Part shown: piece after piece, positions 8,405 to 18,673 of the stretch
Layout: every line of letters begins with the position of its first letter
How positions within the stretch are numbered: position 1 is the first letter of the stretch
Assembly (NCBI RefSeq): GCF_018861315.1
Contig: NZ_JAHLDL010000008.1
Location: forward strand, 89,188 to 153,187
From: Clostridium bowmanii
GTDB lineage: Bacteria > Bacillota > Clostridia > Clostridiales > Clostridiaceae
DNA length: 64,000 bases
Direction: 5' to 3'
Made by a program: the position numbers and the translations under genes
Notes under the pieces: model-generated
The model's database searches: none
The model's input: only the letters and a program-made list of their open reading frames with translations
What the model was told of the DNA's origin: nothing

Positions 8405-11199
8405 GTATATGAATTTACATTTAAAGATATTTCTTTTGGTGTTCCAGTGCACAAAATGCTACCTCCCTTATCTCCACCCTCAGGGCCTAAGTCAATAATA
8501 TAGTCTGAGCACTTTATAACATCTAAATTATGTTCAATTACCACCACAGTATTTCCTGAATCAACTAATCTTTGAAGTATTTTAATAAGTTTACTAACAT
8601 CATCAATATGAAGGCCTGTAGTAGGTTCATCTAAAATATAAAAGGTCTTACCAGTACTTCTTTTAGATAGCTCCGATGCCAGTTTAATTCTTTGAGCCTC
8701 ACCACCCGACAATTGGGTAGAAGGTTGACCTAGTCTTATATATCCAAGTCCAACATCTATAAGTGTTTTAAATTTATTATGGATTCTTGGAATGTTTTCA
8801 AAGAATCTTACAGCTTCCTCCACAGTCATATTTAAAATCTCGTCAATATTTTTTCCTTTATACTTAACCTCCAAGGTTTCTCTATTATACCTTTTACCTT
8901 TACAAACCTCACAAGGTACATATACATCAGATAAAAATTGCATTTCTATTTTAATTATTCCATCACCCTTACAAGCCTCACATCTTCCACCTTTTACGTT
9001 GAAACTAAATCTACCTGGCTTATATCCACGTATTTTCGCCTCTGAACTCATTGAGAAAACATCTCTTATTATATCAAAAACCCCTGTATATGTAGCTGGA
9101 TTAGATCTTGGAGTTCTACCAATCGGTCCCTGGTCAATGTTTATAATTTTATCTATATTCTCTGCTCCTAAAATATCTTTATGAAGGCCAGGATTCTTTC
9201 TAGAGTTATTTACCTTCTTATTAAGGCCTTTATATAAAATATCATTAACTAAAGTACTTTTTCCAGAACCCGAAACACCTGTAACACAAGTAAATACTCC
9301 TAAAGGAAAATCTACACTAACATTCTTGAGGTTATTTTGCCTCGCATTAATTATTTTTATACATGAGCCATTAGAAACTCTAGTTTGCTCTGGAGCCTCA
9401 ATCTTCTTTTTACCACTTAAGTATTGACCTGTAATTGATGCTGGGCAGTTTTTTATGTCTTCAATTGTTCCCGCCGCCACGATTTCTCCACCATGTTCTC
9501 CAGCTCCTGGTCCTATATCTACAATATAATCTGCCTCAATCATAGTGTCCTCATCATGTTCTACAACTACTAAGGTATTACCTAAATCTCTTAACTGTTT
9601 TAATGTCTTAATAAGCTTTGCATTATCTCTTTGATGAAGTCCAATACTAGGCTCATCTAAAATATATAAAACTCCCATAAGGCTTGAACCTATCTGAGTA
9701 GCTAGTCTTATTCTCTGAGCTTCTCCACCAGAAAGTGTTCCTGCTGACCTTGTTAAATTCAGATAATTAAGTCCCACATTTATAAGGAAACTCAGCCTGT
9801 TATTTATTTCTTTAAAAATTTGATTGGATATCATCTTATTTTTTTCTGATAATTCAATTGTTTGTAAAAAATTCACTTCGTCTGTAATTGACATGCTACA
9901 AAATTCATATATATTCTTATCCCCCACTGTTACAGCTAGTGCCTCTGGGCTTAACCTTGCGCCATTGCACTTAGGACATGCATTATCCCCCATATATTGT
10001 TCAACTTCTCTTTTTATATAATCAGAAGAAGTTTCAAAATATCGTCTTTTTAAATTATTTATAATACCTTCATAAACATGATTAAAAGTACCTGTTCTAT
10101 ACTCCTTAACATAGTCTACTTTGATTCTTTCTCCATTTGTTCCGTATAAAAGTATCTTAAGAATTTCAGGATCATACTTTTCTATAGGTGTATTTAAATT
10201 AAACTTATATTTTGCACTTAATGCCTTTAATACTGCAAAAGTCCAAGAATCTTCCTTAAGGCTGCCTTCTCCAAAGGACAAAATAGCGCCCTCTAAGATG
10301 CTCTTACTTTTATCTGGAATAATTAAATCCTCATCAATTTCCATAAGAGTACCAAGTCCGTCACAAGTATCACACTTACCAAAAGGAGAATTAAAAGAAA
10401 ACATCCTAGGTGCTAGTTCCCCGAGACTTATACCACAATCTGGACAAGCAAAATGCTCACTAAAAATAGTGTCTTCACCATCTATAATGCTCGCTATTGC
10501 AGTTCCCTCTGCTAATTTCAAAGCACTTTCTAACGATTCAGAAATACGGCCACGAGATTCCTCTTTTACAGAAATTCTATCAATGACTATTTCTATACTG
10601 TGCTTCTTAGTCTTTGCAAGGCTTATCTCTTCTTCCATAAGCTCCACTATATTTCCATCTATTCTAGCACGTACAAATCCATTCTTTTTAATATTCTCTA
10701 TTATCTTAACGTGCTCACCTTTTTTTCCCCTTATTATAGGAGAAAGAATTAAAAGCTTGGTCTTTTGTGGCATTTCCATTATTGTGTCCACCATCTGATC
10801 CACACTCTGCTGAGAAATCTCCTTACCGCACTTAGGACAGTGTGGTGTTCCAACTTTAGCATAAAGCAATCTCAAATAATCATAAATCTCAGTCACAGTC
10901 CCCACTGTTGAACGTGGATTTCTATTAGTAGTTTTCTGATCTATAGAAATAGCAGGAGAGAGCCCCTCTATGTATTCAACATCCGGCTTATCCATATTAC
11001 CTAAAAACTGTCTTGCATATGCTGACAGCGACTCTACATACCTTCTTTGCCCTTCTGCATATAATGTATCAAAAGCAAGTGAGGATTTACCAGATCCAGA
11101 AAGTCCAGTAAACACAACAAATTTATCTCTTGGTATCTCTAAATCTACATTTTTTAAATTATTAACTTTAGCACCCTTTATAAAAATCTTATCCCTCAT
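8377..11199 (-). CDS. uvrA: Excinuclease ABC subunit A
   Basis: 940 residues from the ATG at 11199, chosen because GAGGAGTG sits just before it; an upstream ATG at 11214 would add five residues and lacks a site. Two ABC modules are visible: Walker [13 protein letters not shown] near the start and [13 protein letters not shown] at about residue 635, with signatures [12 protein letters not shown] and [12 protein letters not shown]. Zinc-binding CPKCGKE, CPDCG/CDTCDG and [16 protein letters not shown] clusters are present. UvrA dimers scan DNA for bulky damage and load UvrB. It lies 65 bases after uvrB and is co-transcribed from the LexA-type promoter. Confidence 0.98.
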   Translation of the reverse strand: MRDKIFIKGAKVNNLKNVDLEIPRDKFVVFTGLSGSGKSSLAFDTLYAEGQRRYVESLSAYARQFLGNMDKPDVEYIEGLSPAISIDQKTTNRNPRSTVGTVTEIYDYLRLLYAKVGTPHCPKCGKEISQQSVDQMVDTIMEMPQKTKLLILSPIIRGKKGEHVKIIENIKKNGFVRARIDGNIVELMEEEISLAKTKKHSIEIVIDRISVKEESRGRISESLESALKLAEGTAIASIIDGEDTIFSEHFACPDCGISLGELAPRMFSFNSPFGKCDTCDGLGTLMEIDEDLIIPDKSKSILEGAILSFGEGSLKEDSWTFAVLKALSAKYKFNLNTPIEKYDPEILKILLYGTNGERIKVDYVKEYRTGTFNHVYEGIINNLKRRYFETSSDYIKREVEQYMGDNACPKCNGARLSPEALAVTVGDKNIYEFCSMSITDEVNFLQTIELSEKNKMISNQIFKEINNRLSFLINVGLNYLNLTRSAGTLSGGEAQRIRLATQIGSSLMGVLYILDEPSIGLHQRDNAKLIKTLKQLRDLGNTLVVVEHDEDTMIEADYIVDIGPGAGEHGGEIVAAGTIEDIKNCPASITGQYLSGKKKIEAPEQTRVSNGSCIKIINARQNNLKNVSVDFPLGVFTCVTGVSGSGKSTLVNDILYKGLNKKVNNSRKNPGLHKDILGAENIDKIINIDQGPIGRTPRSNPATYTGVFDIIRDVFSMSSEAKIRGYKPGRFSFNVKGGRCEACKGDGIIKIEMQFLSDVYVPCEVCKGKRYNRETLEVKYKGKNIDEILNMTVEEAVRFFENIPRIHNKFKTLIDVGLGYIRLGQPSTQLSGGEAQRIKLASELSKRSTGKTFYILDEPTTGLHIDDVSKLIKILQRLVDSGNTVVVIEHNLDVIKCSDYIIDLGPEGGDKGGSILCTGTPKEISLNVNSYTGQYLKKML

Positions 11200-11278
11200 T
11201 ATTTCACTCCTCATAGTTCCCTTAAATAATTAAAAACTCACACTCTCAACTCTTAAGTCTCAACTCTTAACTTTTATC

Positions 11279-13264
11279 TTAAATATTCTTAATCTGTTTC
11301 TTGAGTTTATAAATTATATCTCTAAGCTGCGCTGCTCTTTCAAATTGTAAATCTTTAGCCGCTTGCTTCATTTCACTTTCGTACCTGTCCATTAACTTTT
11401 TAGTCTCATCATAATTTGCTTCCATAGCAGCCTCAAGGGTTTCATATACCCCTTCCTCCTCTGCCACTGTAACAGATCCGATTACTTCTCTAATATCTTT
11501 TATAATAGTAGTTGGAGTAATTCCATTGGCCTCATTATAATCCATTTGAATTTTCCTACGTCTATTAGTTTCATCCATAGCCTTTTTCATAGACTTTGTG
11601 ATTCTATCCGCATACATTATTACCTTACTCTCTGAATTTCTTGCAGCTCTTCCTATGGTTTGAATTAATGAGGTCTCAGAACGCAGAAAACCTTCCTTAT
11701 CCGCATCGAGTATTGCAACAAGGGCTACTTCTGGGATATCTAACCCTTCCCTTAAAAGATTGATACCTACTAGCACATCAAATGTACCCAGCCTAAGATC
11801 TTGAATAATCTTCATTCTCTCTATAGTATCAATATCGGAATGTAGGTAGGTAATTTTCATATCCATTTCTCTAAAGTATTTAGTCAAATCCTCTGACATT
11901 CTTTTAGTAAGCGTTGTAACTAAAACTCTAAACCCTCGCCTTATAGTCTCCTGGATATTAGAGTACAAATCATCTATTTGCCCTTTAACAGGCCTTATAA
12001 TTATTTCAGGGTCTAGTAGTCCTGTAGGTCTTATTACTTGCTCTGCTGTATTCTCACTATGCTCTGCTTCATAAACATTTGGGGTTGCGCTTACAAAAAC
12101 AGTCTGATTCATAGTGTTCTCAAACTCCTGAAATGTTAGTGGTCTATTATCAAAGGCAGAAGGAAGTCTAAACCCATAATCAATTAAATTAGTCTTTCTT
12201 GATTTATCTCCTCCGAACATAGCTCTAACCTGAGGAAGAGTTACATGACTTTCATCTATAAACATTAAAAAATCTTCTGGAAAATAGTGCATCAATGTTT
12301 GAGGTGCTGTTCCTGCAGGTCTACCATCTAAAATTCTAGAATAGTTCTCTATACCACTACAATAGCCAACTTCTCTTATCATTTCAATATCATAATTAGT
12401 TCTTTGCTTAAGTCTTTGAGCCTCAAGTAATTTATCCTCTGATATAAGATCTTTTAATCTAATCTCTAATTCTTCTTCTATTTGTTCTATGGCAGGCTCT
12501 AATTTCTCCTTTGATGTAGCAAAATGGGAAGCCGGGAAAATAGATACATGCTTCCTAGTTCCAATAATTTCTCCCGTTAAGGAATCAAAAGATCTAATCT
12601 TATCTATTTCATCACCGAAAAACTCTACCCTAATTCCTTCGCTGGAGGATGATGCAGGAAATATATCAACTGTGTCCCCTCTTACTCTAAAGGTTCCACG
12701 AATAAAATTAATGTCATTTCTCTCATACTGTATATCTATTAATTGCCTTAATACTTCATTTCTATCCTTTTCCATACCCTGCCTTAGTGAAACTGTAAGT
12801 TTTTTATATTCTTCAGGATTTCCAAGTCCATATATGCATGAAACTGAAGCCACCACAATAACATCATTACGCTCTAGTAGTGCTGAGGTAGCTGAATGTC
12901 TTAATTTATCAATATCATCATTTATAGATGAATCCTTTTCTATAAATGTATCTGTCTGTGCAATATAAGCCTCAGGTTGATAATAATCATAGTAGGACAC
13001 AAAATACTCCACACAATTGTCAGGAAAAAACTCCCTAAACTCCGAGCAAAGCTGCGCCGCTAAAACCTTATTATGAGCAAGCACCAAAGTAGGCTTTTGA
13101 ACTCTCTCAATAATATTAGCCATAGTAAAAGTCTTACCTGACCCAGTTACCCCTTTAAGAGTTTGAAATTTCTTTCCCTCCTCAATCCCTATGACAAGAC
13201 TATCAATAGCCTGTGGTTGATCCCCAGTGGGTTTAAACTTTGAATGTAACTTAAATTCATTCAC
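11279..13264 (-). CDS. uvrB: Excinuclease ABC subunit B
   Basis: 661 residues from GTG at 13264; the AAGGCGGTGA site fits this start better than the in-frame GTG at 13273. It has helicase motif [14 protein letters not shown], the beta-hairpin [11 protein letters not shown] that clamps the damaged strand, motif [11 protein letters not shown] and a C-terminal UVR domain ([15 protein letters not shown]) that contacts UvrC. UvrB verifies lesions handed over by UvrA and positions UvrC for incision. As first gene of the uvrB-uvrA unit it is controlled by the promoter and LexA box upstream. Confidence 0.98.
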   Translation of the reverse strand: MNEFKLHSKFKPTGDQPQAIDSLVIGIEEGKKFQTLKGVTGSGKTFTMANIIERVQKPTLVLAHNKVLAAQLCSEFREFFPDNCVEYFVSYYDYYQPEAYIAQTDTFIEKDSSINDDIDKLRHSATSALLERNDVIVVASVSCIYGLGNPEEYKKLTVSLRQGMEKDRNEVLRQLIDIQYERNDINFIRGTFRVRGDTVDIFPASSSSEGIRVEFFGDEIDKIRSFDSLTGEIIGTRKHVSIFPASHFATSKEKLEPAIEQIEEELEIRLKDLISEDKLLEAQRLKQRTNYDIEMIREVGYCSGIENYSRILDGRPAGTAPQTLMHYFPEDFLMFIDESHVTLPQVRAMFGGDKSRKTNLIDYGFRLPSAFDNRPLTFQEFENTMNQTVFVSATPNVYEAEHSENTAEQVIRPTGLLDPEIIIRPVKGQIDDLYSNIQETIRRGFRVLVTTLTKRMSEDLTKYFREMDMKITYLHSDIDTIERMKIIQDLRLGTFDVLVGINLLREGLDIPEVALVAILDADKEGFLRSETSLIQTIGRAARNSESKVIMYADRITKSMKKAMDETNRRRKIQMDYNEANGITPTTIIKDIREVIGSVTVAEEEGVYETLEAAMEANYDETKKLMDRYESEMKQAAKDLQFERAAQLRDIIYKLKKQIKNI

Positions 13265-13326
13265 AAAAATCACCGCCTTGTATTCCTATAAGTTCAATAG
13301 CAATTATTAGTTGCTATTATGTATTT

Positions 13327-13338
13327 GAACGTTTGTTC
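13327..13338. promoter_or_regulatory. LexA (SOS) box upstream of uvrB
   Basis: GAACGTTTGTTC is a perfect match to the Gram-positive LexA core GAAC-N4-GTTC. It lies at about +10 to +21 from the predicted start point of the uvrB promoter, where LexA would block transcription. It is the only perfect match I noticed in the window. Confidence 0.85.
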
Positions 13339-13347
13339 GTCTATTCC

Positions 13348-13376
13348 ATTTTAACTAAAACTTTTTAATATGTCAA
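13348..13376 (-). promoter_or_regulatory. Sigma-A promoter of uvrB-uvrA
   Basis: Minus strand: -35 TTGACA (13376-13371), a 17-bp spacer and -10 TAAAAT (13353-13348). Near-consensus strength combined with the adjacent LexA box implies strong, SOS-inducible expression. Confidence 0.85.
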
Positions 13377-13602
13377 CAATCTCTACCACTATTAACCATA
13401 GTAAGTAATGTAAGCAGTACGTATTATATGGCATATATATAATCTACTTTGGCTAGTATACAATTCTCGTGAGCTACAATGAAAATAAGTTCATAATAAA
13501 TTAATATAATCTAAAGGATATTATATTAATAAATAGAACTTGTAAAAAAAGAAACATAAATCGAATAAATATGAGGAGTGATAAAAATGAGTCAAAAAAA
13601 AG

Positions 13603-14244
13603 ATGATGCTAAATAAAACAATAAAAAAAGCAATAAAATTAGAATATCTATTATATCTTCCAGAGGATTACTCCAAGGAAACTGATAAAAAGTGGCCATT
13701 AGTGCTATTCTTACATGGTTCAGGTGAACGTGGGGAGAACGTTGAAATGGTTGCTAAGCATGGTATCCCAAAACTTGCAGAAGAAAAGAAATTCCCTTTT
13801 ATAGCGCTTTCACCACAGTGCCCAACTAATTCTAACTGGGAAATGCAGAAAGACGCTGTGCTTGCGCTGCTACATGAAGCTTTTGAATCTTTATCAATCG
13901 ACAAAGATAGGGTATATCTTACCGGTTTAAGTCTAGGTGGCTACGGTACCTGGTCACTATCTCAGCAGTATCCCGAACTTTTTGCAGCAATAGTACCAAT
14001 ATGTGGTGGCGGACTTCCAATTAATGTTTCAAGAATAAAAGACATCCCAGTATGGGCTTTCCATGGAGCAAAGGATGATATAGTTCCTATTGATGAAACA
14101 GAAAGAATGGTACAAGCACTTCAGAAAATTAATGGCAATGTAAAATACACTATATACTCTGAAGCAACCCATGATTGCTGGTCACAAGCTTACAACGAAC
14201 CAGAACTTTATAAATGGCTATTAGCTCAGAAAAAGATCAGATAA
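13603..14244 (+). CDS. Alpha/beta-hydrolase (phospholipase/carboxylesterase-like), out-of-frame start
   Basis: 213 residues with the LFLHGSGERG oxyanion-hole segment, nucleophile motif GLSLGG (about residue 107), an Asp in AKDDIVP and the terminal His in EATHDCW, i.e. a complete Ser-Asp-His triad of the esterase family. No signal peptide, so cytoplasmic. The frame opens at ATG 13603 with no ribosome site in front. A proper GAGGAGTG site precedes an ATG at 13587, which runs one base out of frame through an A8 tract (13594-13601). With seven A residues the two would join. Either an indel, slippage or a sequence error explains this. The repeat at 14243 starts at its stop codon. Confidence 0.85.
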   Translation: MMLNKTIKKAIKLEYLLYLPEDYSKETDKKWPLVLFLHGSGERGENVEMVAKHGIPKLAEEKKFPFIALSPQCPTNSNWEMQKDAVLALLHEAFESLSIDKDRVYLTGLSLGGYGTWSLSQQYPELFAAIVPICGGGLPINVSRIKDIPVWAFHGAKDDIVPIDETERMVQALQKINGNVKYTIYSEATHDCWSQAYNEPELYKWLLAQKKIR

Positions 14245-14361
14245 GTATGAAAGTTCTCCCACGTGGCTTGCAAACGAACTAAAAACTAGAAATTGCATTA
14301 AGAAATTCAAATAGTTTTGTCGTTTCGTGTTGCAATTCACTCTGGAGAACTTTCATACTTT
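14243..14361. repeat. Family A palindromic repeat, short form (copy A1)
   Basis: 119 bp with a perfect 17-bp terminal inverted repeat (AAGTATGAAAGTTCTCC and complement). Compared with other copies, AATTT has become AAGTT on one arm and the partner has changed to AACTT, keeping the pairing. The inside matches the 46240 copy in reverse orientation. It begins at the stop codon of the esterase gene, and T4 follows the right end. Confidence 0.85.
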
Positions 14362-14465
14362 TATATGTTATATTGTATTTTTCTGAATGAATTTCAAAAA
14401 TAAATGCTGTCAAAGCAGACCTTAACATTAACAAAAGAAATTTTGGAATTTTCTTAGCCTAACTA

Positions 14466-14546
14466 TTTTTTCTTAGCGAATGCTAACAAAAGTATATATT
14501 GCGTAAAATGCGTATGAACAAGCTTTAGCATCCGCTTAGAAAAAAA
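14466..14546. repeat. Family B palindromic repeat, short form (copy B3)
   Basis: 81 bp with ends TTTTTTCTTAGCG and CGCTTAGAAAAAA. The left half (TGCTAACAAAAGTATATATT, then TGCGTA) is nearly identical to copies B1 and B2. The inner part of the long form is missing. The stem bases GCG/CGC replace GAT/ATC of the long copies. Confidence 0.75.
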
Positions 14547-14580
14547 GACTTGCCTCAGTAATCTTCTAAGACAAATCTTT
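14541..14580 (-). terminator. Probable terminator of the 14602 gene
   Basis: Minus strand: an imperfect 8-bp stem (AGATTTG and its partner GCAAGTCT) is followed by seven T. The T run is also the end of repeat B3, so repeat and terminator overlap. Confidence 0.45.
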
Positions 14581-14601
14581 TGGTTAACTTCTTTAACTTT
14601 T

Positions 14602-15036
14602 TTAGATAGTTTCTGTGTGCTCGCTCGTTTTTATCTCTTCTGTAACTTCTACATTTTCTAAATCAACAACATTTGGCTCTACAATAATCTCTTCAATAAC
14701 ATCAGTGCCAACCTCAACTTTTGTTAACAATGATAAGCATTTCGATACTTTTTTATTGACTTTTCCAACACCTAATAAAATAAGTGCAATACCACCATAT
14801 GTACCAATAGGCTCAATTATTCCCGGTATCAATTGTGATGTTAATAATGCTTTTTTTACAGTAGCAATAGCATATCCTTGCGCTACAGCTTGACTAACAG
14901 TGCTTTTAAATAAAATCATGTTATTAATTAATAATGCAATTCCAAAAACTCCTGCAACTGCAGCAAAAACATACATAACAGTTGAAAAAGTTGATTTACT
15001 TAATTTTTTAGATACATTCTTCTCTTTAATTTCCAT
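14602..15036 (-). CDS. Small membrane protein of unknown function
   Basis: 144 residues. A charged N-terminus is followed by hydrophobic segments at about 20-40 and 75-90 with a weaker one between, and an acidic C-terminal tail rich in Glu and Val. No family recognised. The start follows GAGGAAA. It sits in a stretch of small orphan genes broken up by repeats, which suggests lineage-specific accessory DNA. Two or three membrane passes with a cytoplasmic acidic tail are plausible. Confidence 0.7.
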   Translation of the reverse strand: MEIKEKNVSKKLSKSTFSTVMYVFAAVAGVFGIALLINNMILFKSTVSQAVAQGYAIATVKKALLTSQLIPGIIEPIGTYGGIALILLGVGKVNKKVSKCLSLLTKVEVGTDVIEEIIVEPNVVDLENVEVTEEIKTSEHTETI

Positions 15037-15221
15037 AATAATTTTTCCTCTTTTCCGCCCTTAAGGCTATGATACAAATTGAAACTAATAATGACATAAT
15101 ACTATTTTTGAAGAATCAATTTCTTCTATAAATTAATGTTACTATATGATTGTTGCATTTAAGTGTCAATATTGTTAACAAACTATAACTATTTGATATC
15201 ATAAAAAATAAATAAAATAAT

Positions 15222-15650
15222 TCATCTTATTTTTAATTCAAAATCTAGAGCTTTAGATAATTTATCTATGTCACCTTTAAATGGGAAACATAATAATTTA
15301 TCCCGATTTTCGAAAATCATAAAAAATGGCGGATTATTTTCAGGAATTATTATATAGACTTCATTTACAAGTGCATTTAAACATTTACCCTGCACTTTAA
15401 CAACTGGATAAAGTGGAATTTTAATAGCATATCCATCATCAGTAAGAGGGTTGTATTTCCCATAAAGAGCATCCACATCCTTAATATATCTCGAGACTAT
15501 CTTATGAATTTTTCTGTTCATCTGCACTACCTTTACTACCTTATCTTGCTTTGGATCAAAAATTTCAGCATATTTAAAACCTTCAGCACTGACCACTATG
15601 GAATACATCATAATAAATAAAAATATAATAGCTATTGTTTTTTTCCTCAT
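15222..15650 (-). CDS. Small secreted protein, unknown function
   Basis: 142 residues from ATG 15650, chosen for its GAGGTGAT site; a GTG three codons upstream lacks one. An N-terminal signal peptide (basic MRKK, then about 15 hydrophobic residues ending near VVSAEG) is evident. The mature part is mixed alpha/beta with a Tyr-Gly-Lys-Tyr-Asn stretch and no cysteine pair. Length, signal peptide and place resemble the DUF3888-like protein next door, so they may be diverged relatives, but the similarity is weak by eye. Confidence 0.72.
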   Translation of the reverse strand: MRKKTIAIIFLFIMMYSIVVSAEGFKYAEIFDPKQDKVVKVVQMNRKIHKIVSRYIKDVDALYGKYNPLTDDGYAIKIPLYPVVKVQGKCLNALVNEVYIIIPENNPPFFMIFENRDKLLCFPFKGDIDKLSKALDFELKIR

Positions 15651-15962
15651 AAAAATCACCTCACTACTAATGTTCCCATATTGAATTAGAGTTATGTTTT
15701 AATGTTGTATTTAAAGTTCAGATACATTACACTTTTTTAGTAAAATATGTATAATTTTAATGTAGTTAATAAATTTATTACTCATGAAATAGTTTTAAAT
15801 CCTAAGGTATTGATTAATAAGTGATCAAATCTAATTTATAGCAAATAACAATTATAAAAACAATCCAATAGTAGTATTATTTATGTCAAAAACTAATTAT
15901 AAAATAGAGCTTTATTCACCTTTTCTGTTAATATCAAGATTTAGAACAAGGCAATATTTATA
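15651..15962. other. Intergenic stretch without a recognised feature
   Basis: 312 bases, strongly AT-rich, between two minus-strand secreted-protein genes. No hairpin with a T run, promoter of note, repeat match or small ORF with a ribosome site was found. Confidence 0.6.
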
Positions 15963-16439
15963 TTATGGCAATTTCTTTTTTATAATATCTTGATAATTTG
16001 GTGGCAATTCTGAACTTGTAATATGTTCAAATTTCTCTACCTTAACATTATAAAATGGAATTACTCTTAAAGTAATATAATCAGTTCCAACACTAAGGTG
16101 TGGGCCAACATATGGATGTAACTCTATTTTTAATCTAAAATCAAATCCCCTATAACCATTAACTCTATCTGCCTCTAATATATAAACACCATAGGGTGCT
16201 ACACCAGGTGAAGTAGTTAAATATTCTTTATAATATTTATCCACTTCATCTTGGATATATGGTAAAAGTAGGGTCATAAAAACATCTTGATATAACTCTT
16301 CCCGTGATTTCTCTGGTGGAACGTATGTGGTACTAACTGAAGGCTTCACTATATGTTCAAAAGCATAAGCATATCCGTTAAATGGTATACCGAAAACTAT
16401 TAACAATGTCACAAATACTATTACTGTTTTTTTCATCAT
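15963..16439 (-). CDS. Secreted DUF3888-like protein
   Basis: 158 residues from ATG 16439, preceded by AGGAGG; the longer frame begins with an unsupported TTG. A signal peptide of about 24 residues (MMKKTVIVFVTLL... ending GYAYA) leads a mature domain with REELYQDVFMTLLLPYIQDEVDKYY, then a GYRGFDFRLKIELHPYVGPH segment. I recall this pattern from the DUF3888 family of Bacillus and Clostridium exported proteins. Function unknown. Confidence 0.75.
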   Translation of the reverse strand: MMKKTVIVFVTLLIVFGIPFNGYAYAFEHIVKPSVSTTYVPPEKSREELYQDVFMTLLLPYIQDEVDKYYKEYLTTSPGVAPYGVYILEADRVNGYRGFDFRLKIELHPYVGPHLSVGTDYITLRVIPFYNVKVEKFEHITSSELPPNYQDIIKKKLP

Positions 16440-16949
16440 AAAAAACATCCTCCTCAGCAACTCTTATAATAGTATTTCCTTTTTATGAAAAATTCTTACT
16501 AGCAATTGTTTCATAAATTATTGGCACATATTATTAATTCAACATATTTAACAAATTTAAATCAACCGTATATTTATAGTTTATTCCCTATTTATAAATA
16601 ATTCATTGAGTAAACAATTAGAAATTAAAAATTTCATATCTTTTTATCTTACCCTTACTCCCCTCAAAAACCAGGCTACCGCCTAAAATAATTTCTAACA
16701 AATACACTAGATTATATAATATTTTAATCTTACTTATTTATAAAGTTCACAGCCTATCGGCTAAAAGATAAAGGCTCGATATGTTTCCAAAAACACCAAA
16801 ATTGGCTACATACTCTTACAGTCAACATTGCCTATCTTTATTACTCTCTAAGCCTAACACACTACAATTCTCCCAATAAAAATTAAAACACACAGCAATT
16901 AATAATCACTATGTGCCCTATAATCACTCAACCCCACACCTTCAAAAAA
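16440..16949. other. Long AT-rich gap with decayed repeat pieces
   Basis: No ORF is supported. Around 16672-16695 the phrase ACCAGGCTACCGCCTAAAAT resembles ACCAGGCTGCCGCCTTAAAT at 57426-57445. At 16897-16921 a decayed version of the small palindrome nested in other family A copies appears (AATTAATAATCACTATGTGCCC). The stretch looks like eroded mobile DNA. Confidence 0.5.
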
Positions 16950-17194
16950 AGTATGAAATCCAGCCGGAGTGACTTGCAATAAGTAACGAAGAAACTATTG
17001 AAATTTGATTTAGAAATTCTTGTTTTGCGAATGTAAAATTCTCGTAAGCCTGCCAGGACGGCAGGCTAGCGAACCTGAGCCAGGAAGGCGAATGTGAGTG
17101 TTAGAGAATTTCACATGAGCAAAACATTAGAATTTCTTAATCAAATTTCTAGTTTCAAGTTCGTTTGCAAGTCACGCAGGCGACCTTTCATACT
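16950..17194. repeat. Family A palindromic repeat, long form (copy A2)
   Basis: 245 bp. The two halves pair over about 44 bp in the inner stem (GAAATTTGATT... with ...AATCAAATTTC). A central GC-rich hairpin, AGCCTGCC-AGGAC-GGCAGGCT (17047-17067), and CCTGAGCCAGG lie at the tip. The right end is 6 bases from the stop of the MinJ-like gene. On the minus strand the element ends in T7, like an oversized terminator. Confidence 0.88.
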
Positions 17195-17199
17195 CTTTT

Positions 17200-18492
17200 T
17201 TATTTCTTATCTATGTCTTTCATTTTGTCTAATACATCTTTAAAGCTTTCATCATCCACTTTTATTATAGAATTATCCTTTGGTACTTCCCTTGGTACAA
17301 TTACTATTCCTAGCCTTTTGTTCCCAGGCATATTGCTATAACTCGTGTCTATTAGTTCTCCAGAAGGTTTTTTAATTTTAAAAGTTAATGATTTAAAATT
17401 TCCTTTAACAATATTTACAATCTCGTCTTCAAACTCTATTACTTTGTCATTAATCTGAACTATTAAGTCTCCACTTTGAATTCCCATTTGGAAGGCAGGA
17501 GATCTAGGGGCCACTTCCAGCACCATAATTCCCTCATCACTACTCATGAATTTAGGTTTCAAGGTGAGCTCCAGGTGTTTTTCTAGTTGGAGCATTGCTT
17601 CATGTAACCCGGCTGCGAATATTAAAATAAAGAATTGATAAGCTGCGCCAAATACTGCTAATTGTGATATTGCTGTTAGCAGTAGACCATAACTCATTAT
17701 TAAGACTCCAGAGAAAAGAGTCTTCGTAGCCTTAGTTTTAGTAAAGGTAATGCTGCTATAACCTATAACACCATAAAGAGCAATAGAAGCTATAATTGAA
17801 TTTTTAAGAATTTTTGCCACTATATCCCCTCTTATTGCTGGCATCCACTGAGGAGTCATTAAACTCTGCCCAGCCAATAAGTCTGTTGAAGCTGTACTTA
17901 ATAGTATAAGTATAGCAATTGGCAATGCCCAATATCTTTTTAAGGCGAATCCACCAATAATTTTATTATCTCTATTTGTAAAAACAGGAATGGCTCCTCT
18001 TGAACCATCTATCATTACTAAAATCCCCTCAATAATATGTAATACACCCACCAAAGTCATTAAGGTGAGAATATCTATGTTTACAATATTCAATTTTGGC
18101 ATATGTAATATAATTGCTGCATATTTAAATGCTAGACTGGTTAGACCCAAAACTGCGCCTGAATAAGCAAAGCATATAAACCTAGGCTTAAATGCCATAA
18201 AAAACAAGGATAGCATAAATAATAAATAAATATTTGAATTTTCATCAAAAACTAGCCCTAAAAAAGTAAACATTAGGCTTGCTATAGCTCCAGCAAAGAT
18301 CCCTAGCACAATTTGAGATATAGTTAACTCAAAAGGTGAATCTAAACTTTCTCCCATTATCATTTTCTGCATTATAGCGATTTTCTTATTTTTATTATAA
18401 AAAATTAATGCAATCATTATTAAAATAAACGAATTTGAAGGATCTACAATTGCAGAAGCAACTGCTCTTAAAGTATGTATTGCAATGTCCAT
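17200..18492 (-). CDS. MinJ-like polytopic membrane protein with C-terminal PDZ domain
   Basis: 430 residues from ATG 18492 (AAAGGAGAA site); an in-frame ATG seven codons upstream has no site. About eight to nine hydrophobic segments fill residues 1-300. A PDZ domain (about 318-395, with APRSPAFQMGIQSGDLIVQINDK split by a short loop) follows. Neighbours ctp, ftsX and ftsE on one side and uvrB-uvrA on the other match the B. subtilis region holding minJ (yvjD), which links DivIVA to MinD at the division site. The topology agrees with MinJ; function is inferred from domain order and synteny. Confidence 0.82.
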   Translation of the reverse strand: MDIAIHTLRAVASAIVDPSNSFILIMIALIFYNKNKKIAIMQKMIMGESLDSPFELTISQIVLGIFAGAIASLMFTFLGLVFDENSNIYLLFMLSLFFMAFKPRFICFAYSGAVLGLTSLAFKYAAIILHMPKLNIVNIDILTLMTLVGVLHIIEGILVMIDGSRGAIPVFTNRDNKIIGGFALKRYWALPIAILILLSTASTDLLAGQSLMTPQWMPAIRGDIVAKILKNSIIASIALYGVIGYSSITFTKTKATKTLFSGVLIMSYGLLLTAISQLAVFGAAYQFFILIFAAGLHEAMLQLEKHLELTLKPKFMSSDEGIMVLEVAPRSPAFQMGIQSGDLIVQINDKVIEFEDEIVNIVKGNFKSLTFKIKKPSGELIDTSYSNMPGNKRLGIVIVPREVPKDNSIIKVDDESFKDVLDKMKDIDKK

Positions 18493-18553
18493 TGGGTAAA
18501 ATTCTCCTTTCATATTACTATGAAACCTATAATATACTACACAGTAAATGTAT

Positions 18554-18616
18554 TAATCATCACTTTCAGTGCTGTAATCATCACTTTCAGTGCTGTAATC
18601 ATCACCTTAGATGCTG
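18554..18616 (-). repeat. Three tandem 21-bp repeats in the MinJ-like leader
   Basis: Units at 18554-18574, 18575-18595 and 18596-18616. The first two are identical (TAATCATCACTTTCAGTGCTG on the plus strand); the third differs at a few bases (CCTTAGA). They lie between the ctp terminator and the MinJ-like start, so would be in its 5' leader or promoter region. A fourth, single copy is at 7738. Confidence 0.85.
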
Positions 18617-18619
18617 ATT

Positions 18620-18663
18620 TGTTTTTAAAAACTAAGTATCTACCAAAACTATTGGTAGATACT
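18620..18663 (-). terminator. Terminator of the ftsE-ftsX-ctp unit
   Basis: A perfect 10-bp stem (AGTATCTACC/GGTAGATACT, 9-base loop) is followed on the minus strand by TAG and T5. It separates the ctp operon from the MinJ-like gene. Confidence 0.8.
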
Positions 18664-18673
18664 CAGTATGTTA

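Noticed and set aside
10121..10798. 225-codon plus-strand frame inside uvrA
   Set aside because: Antisense shadow of uvrA with no ribosome site or domain.
18554..18616. Short CRISPR-like array
   Set aside because: The three 21-bp units are directly adjacent with no spacers, so this is a simple tandem repeat.
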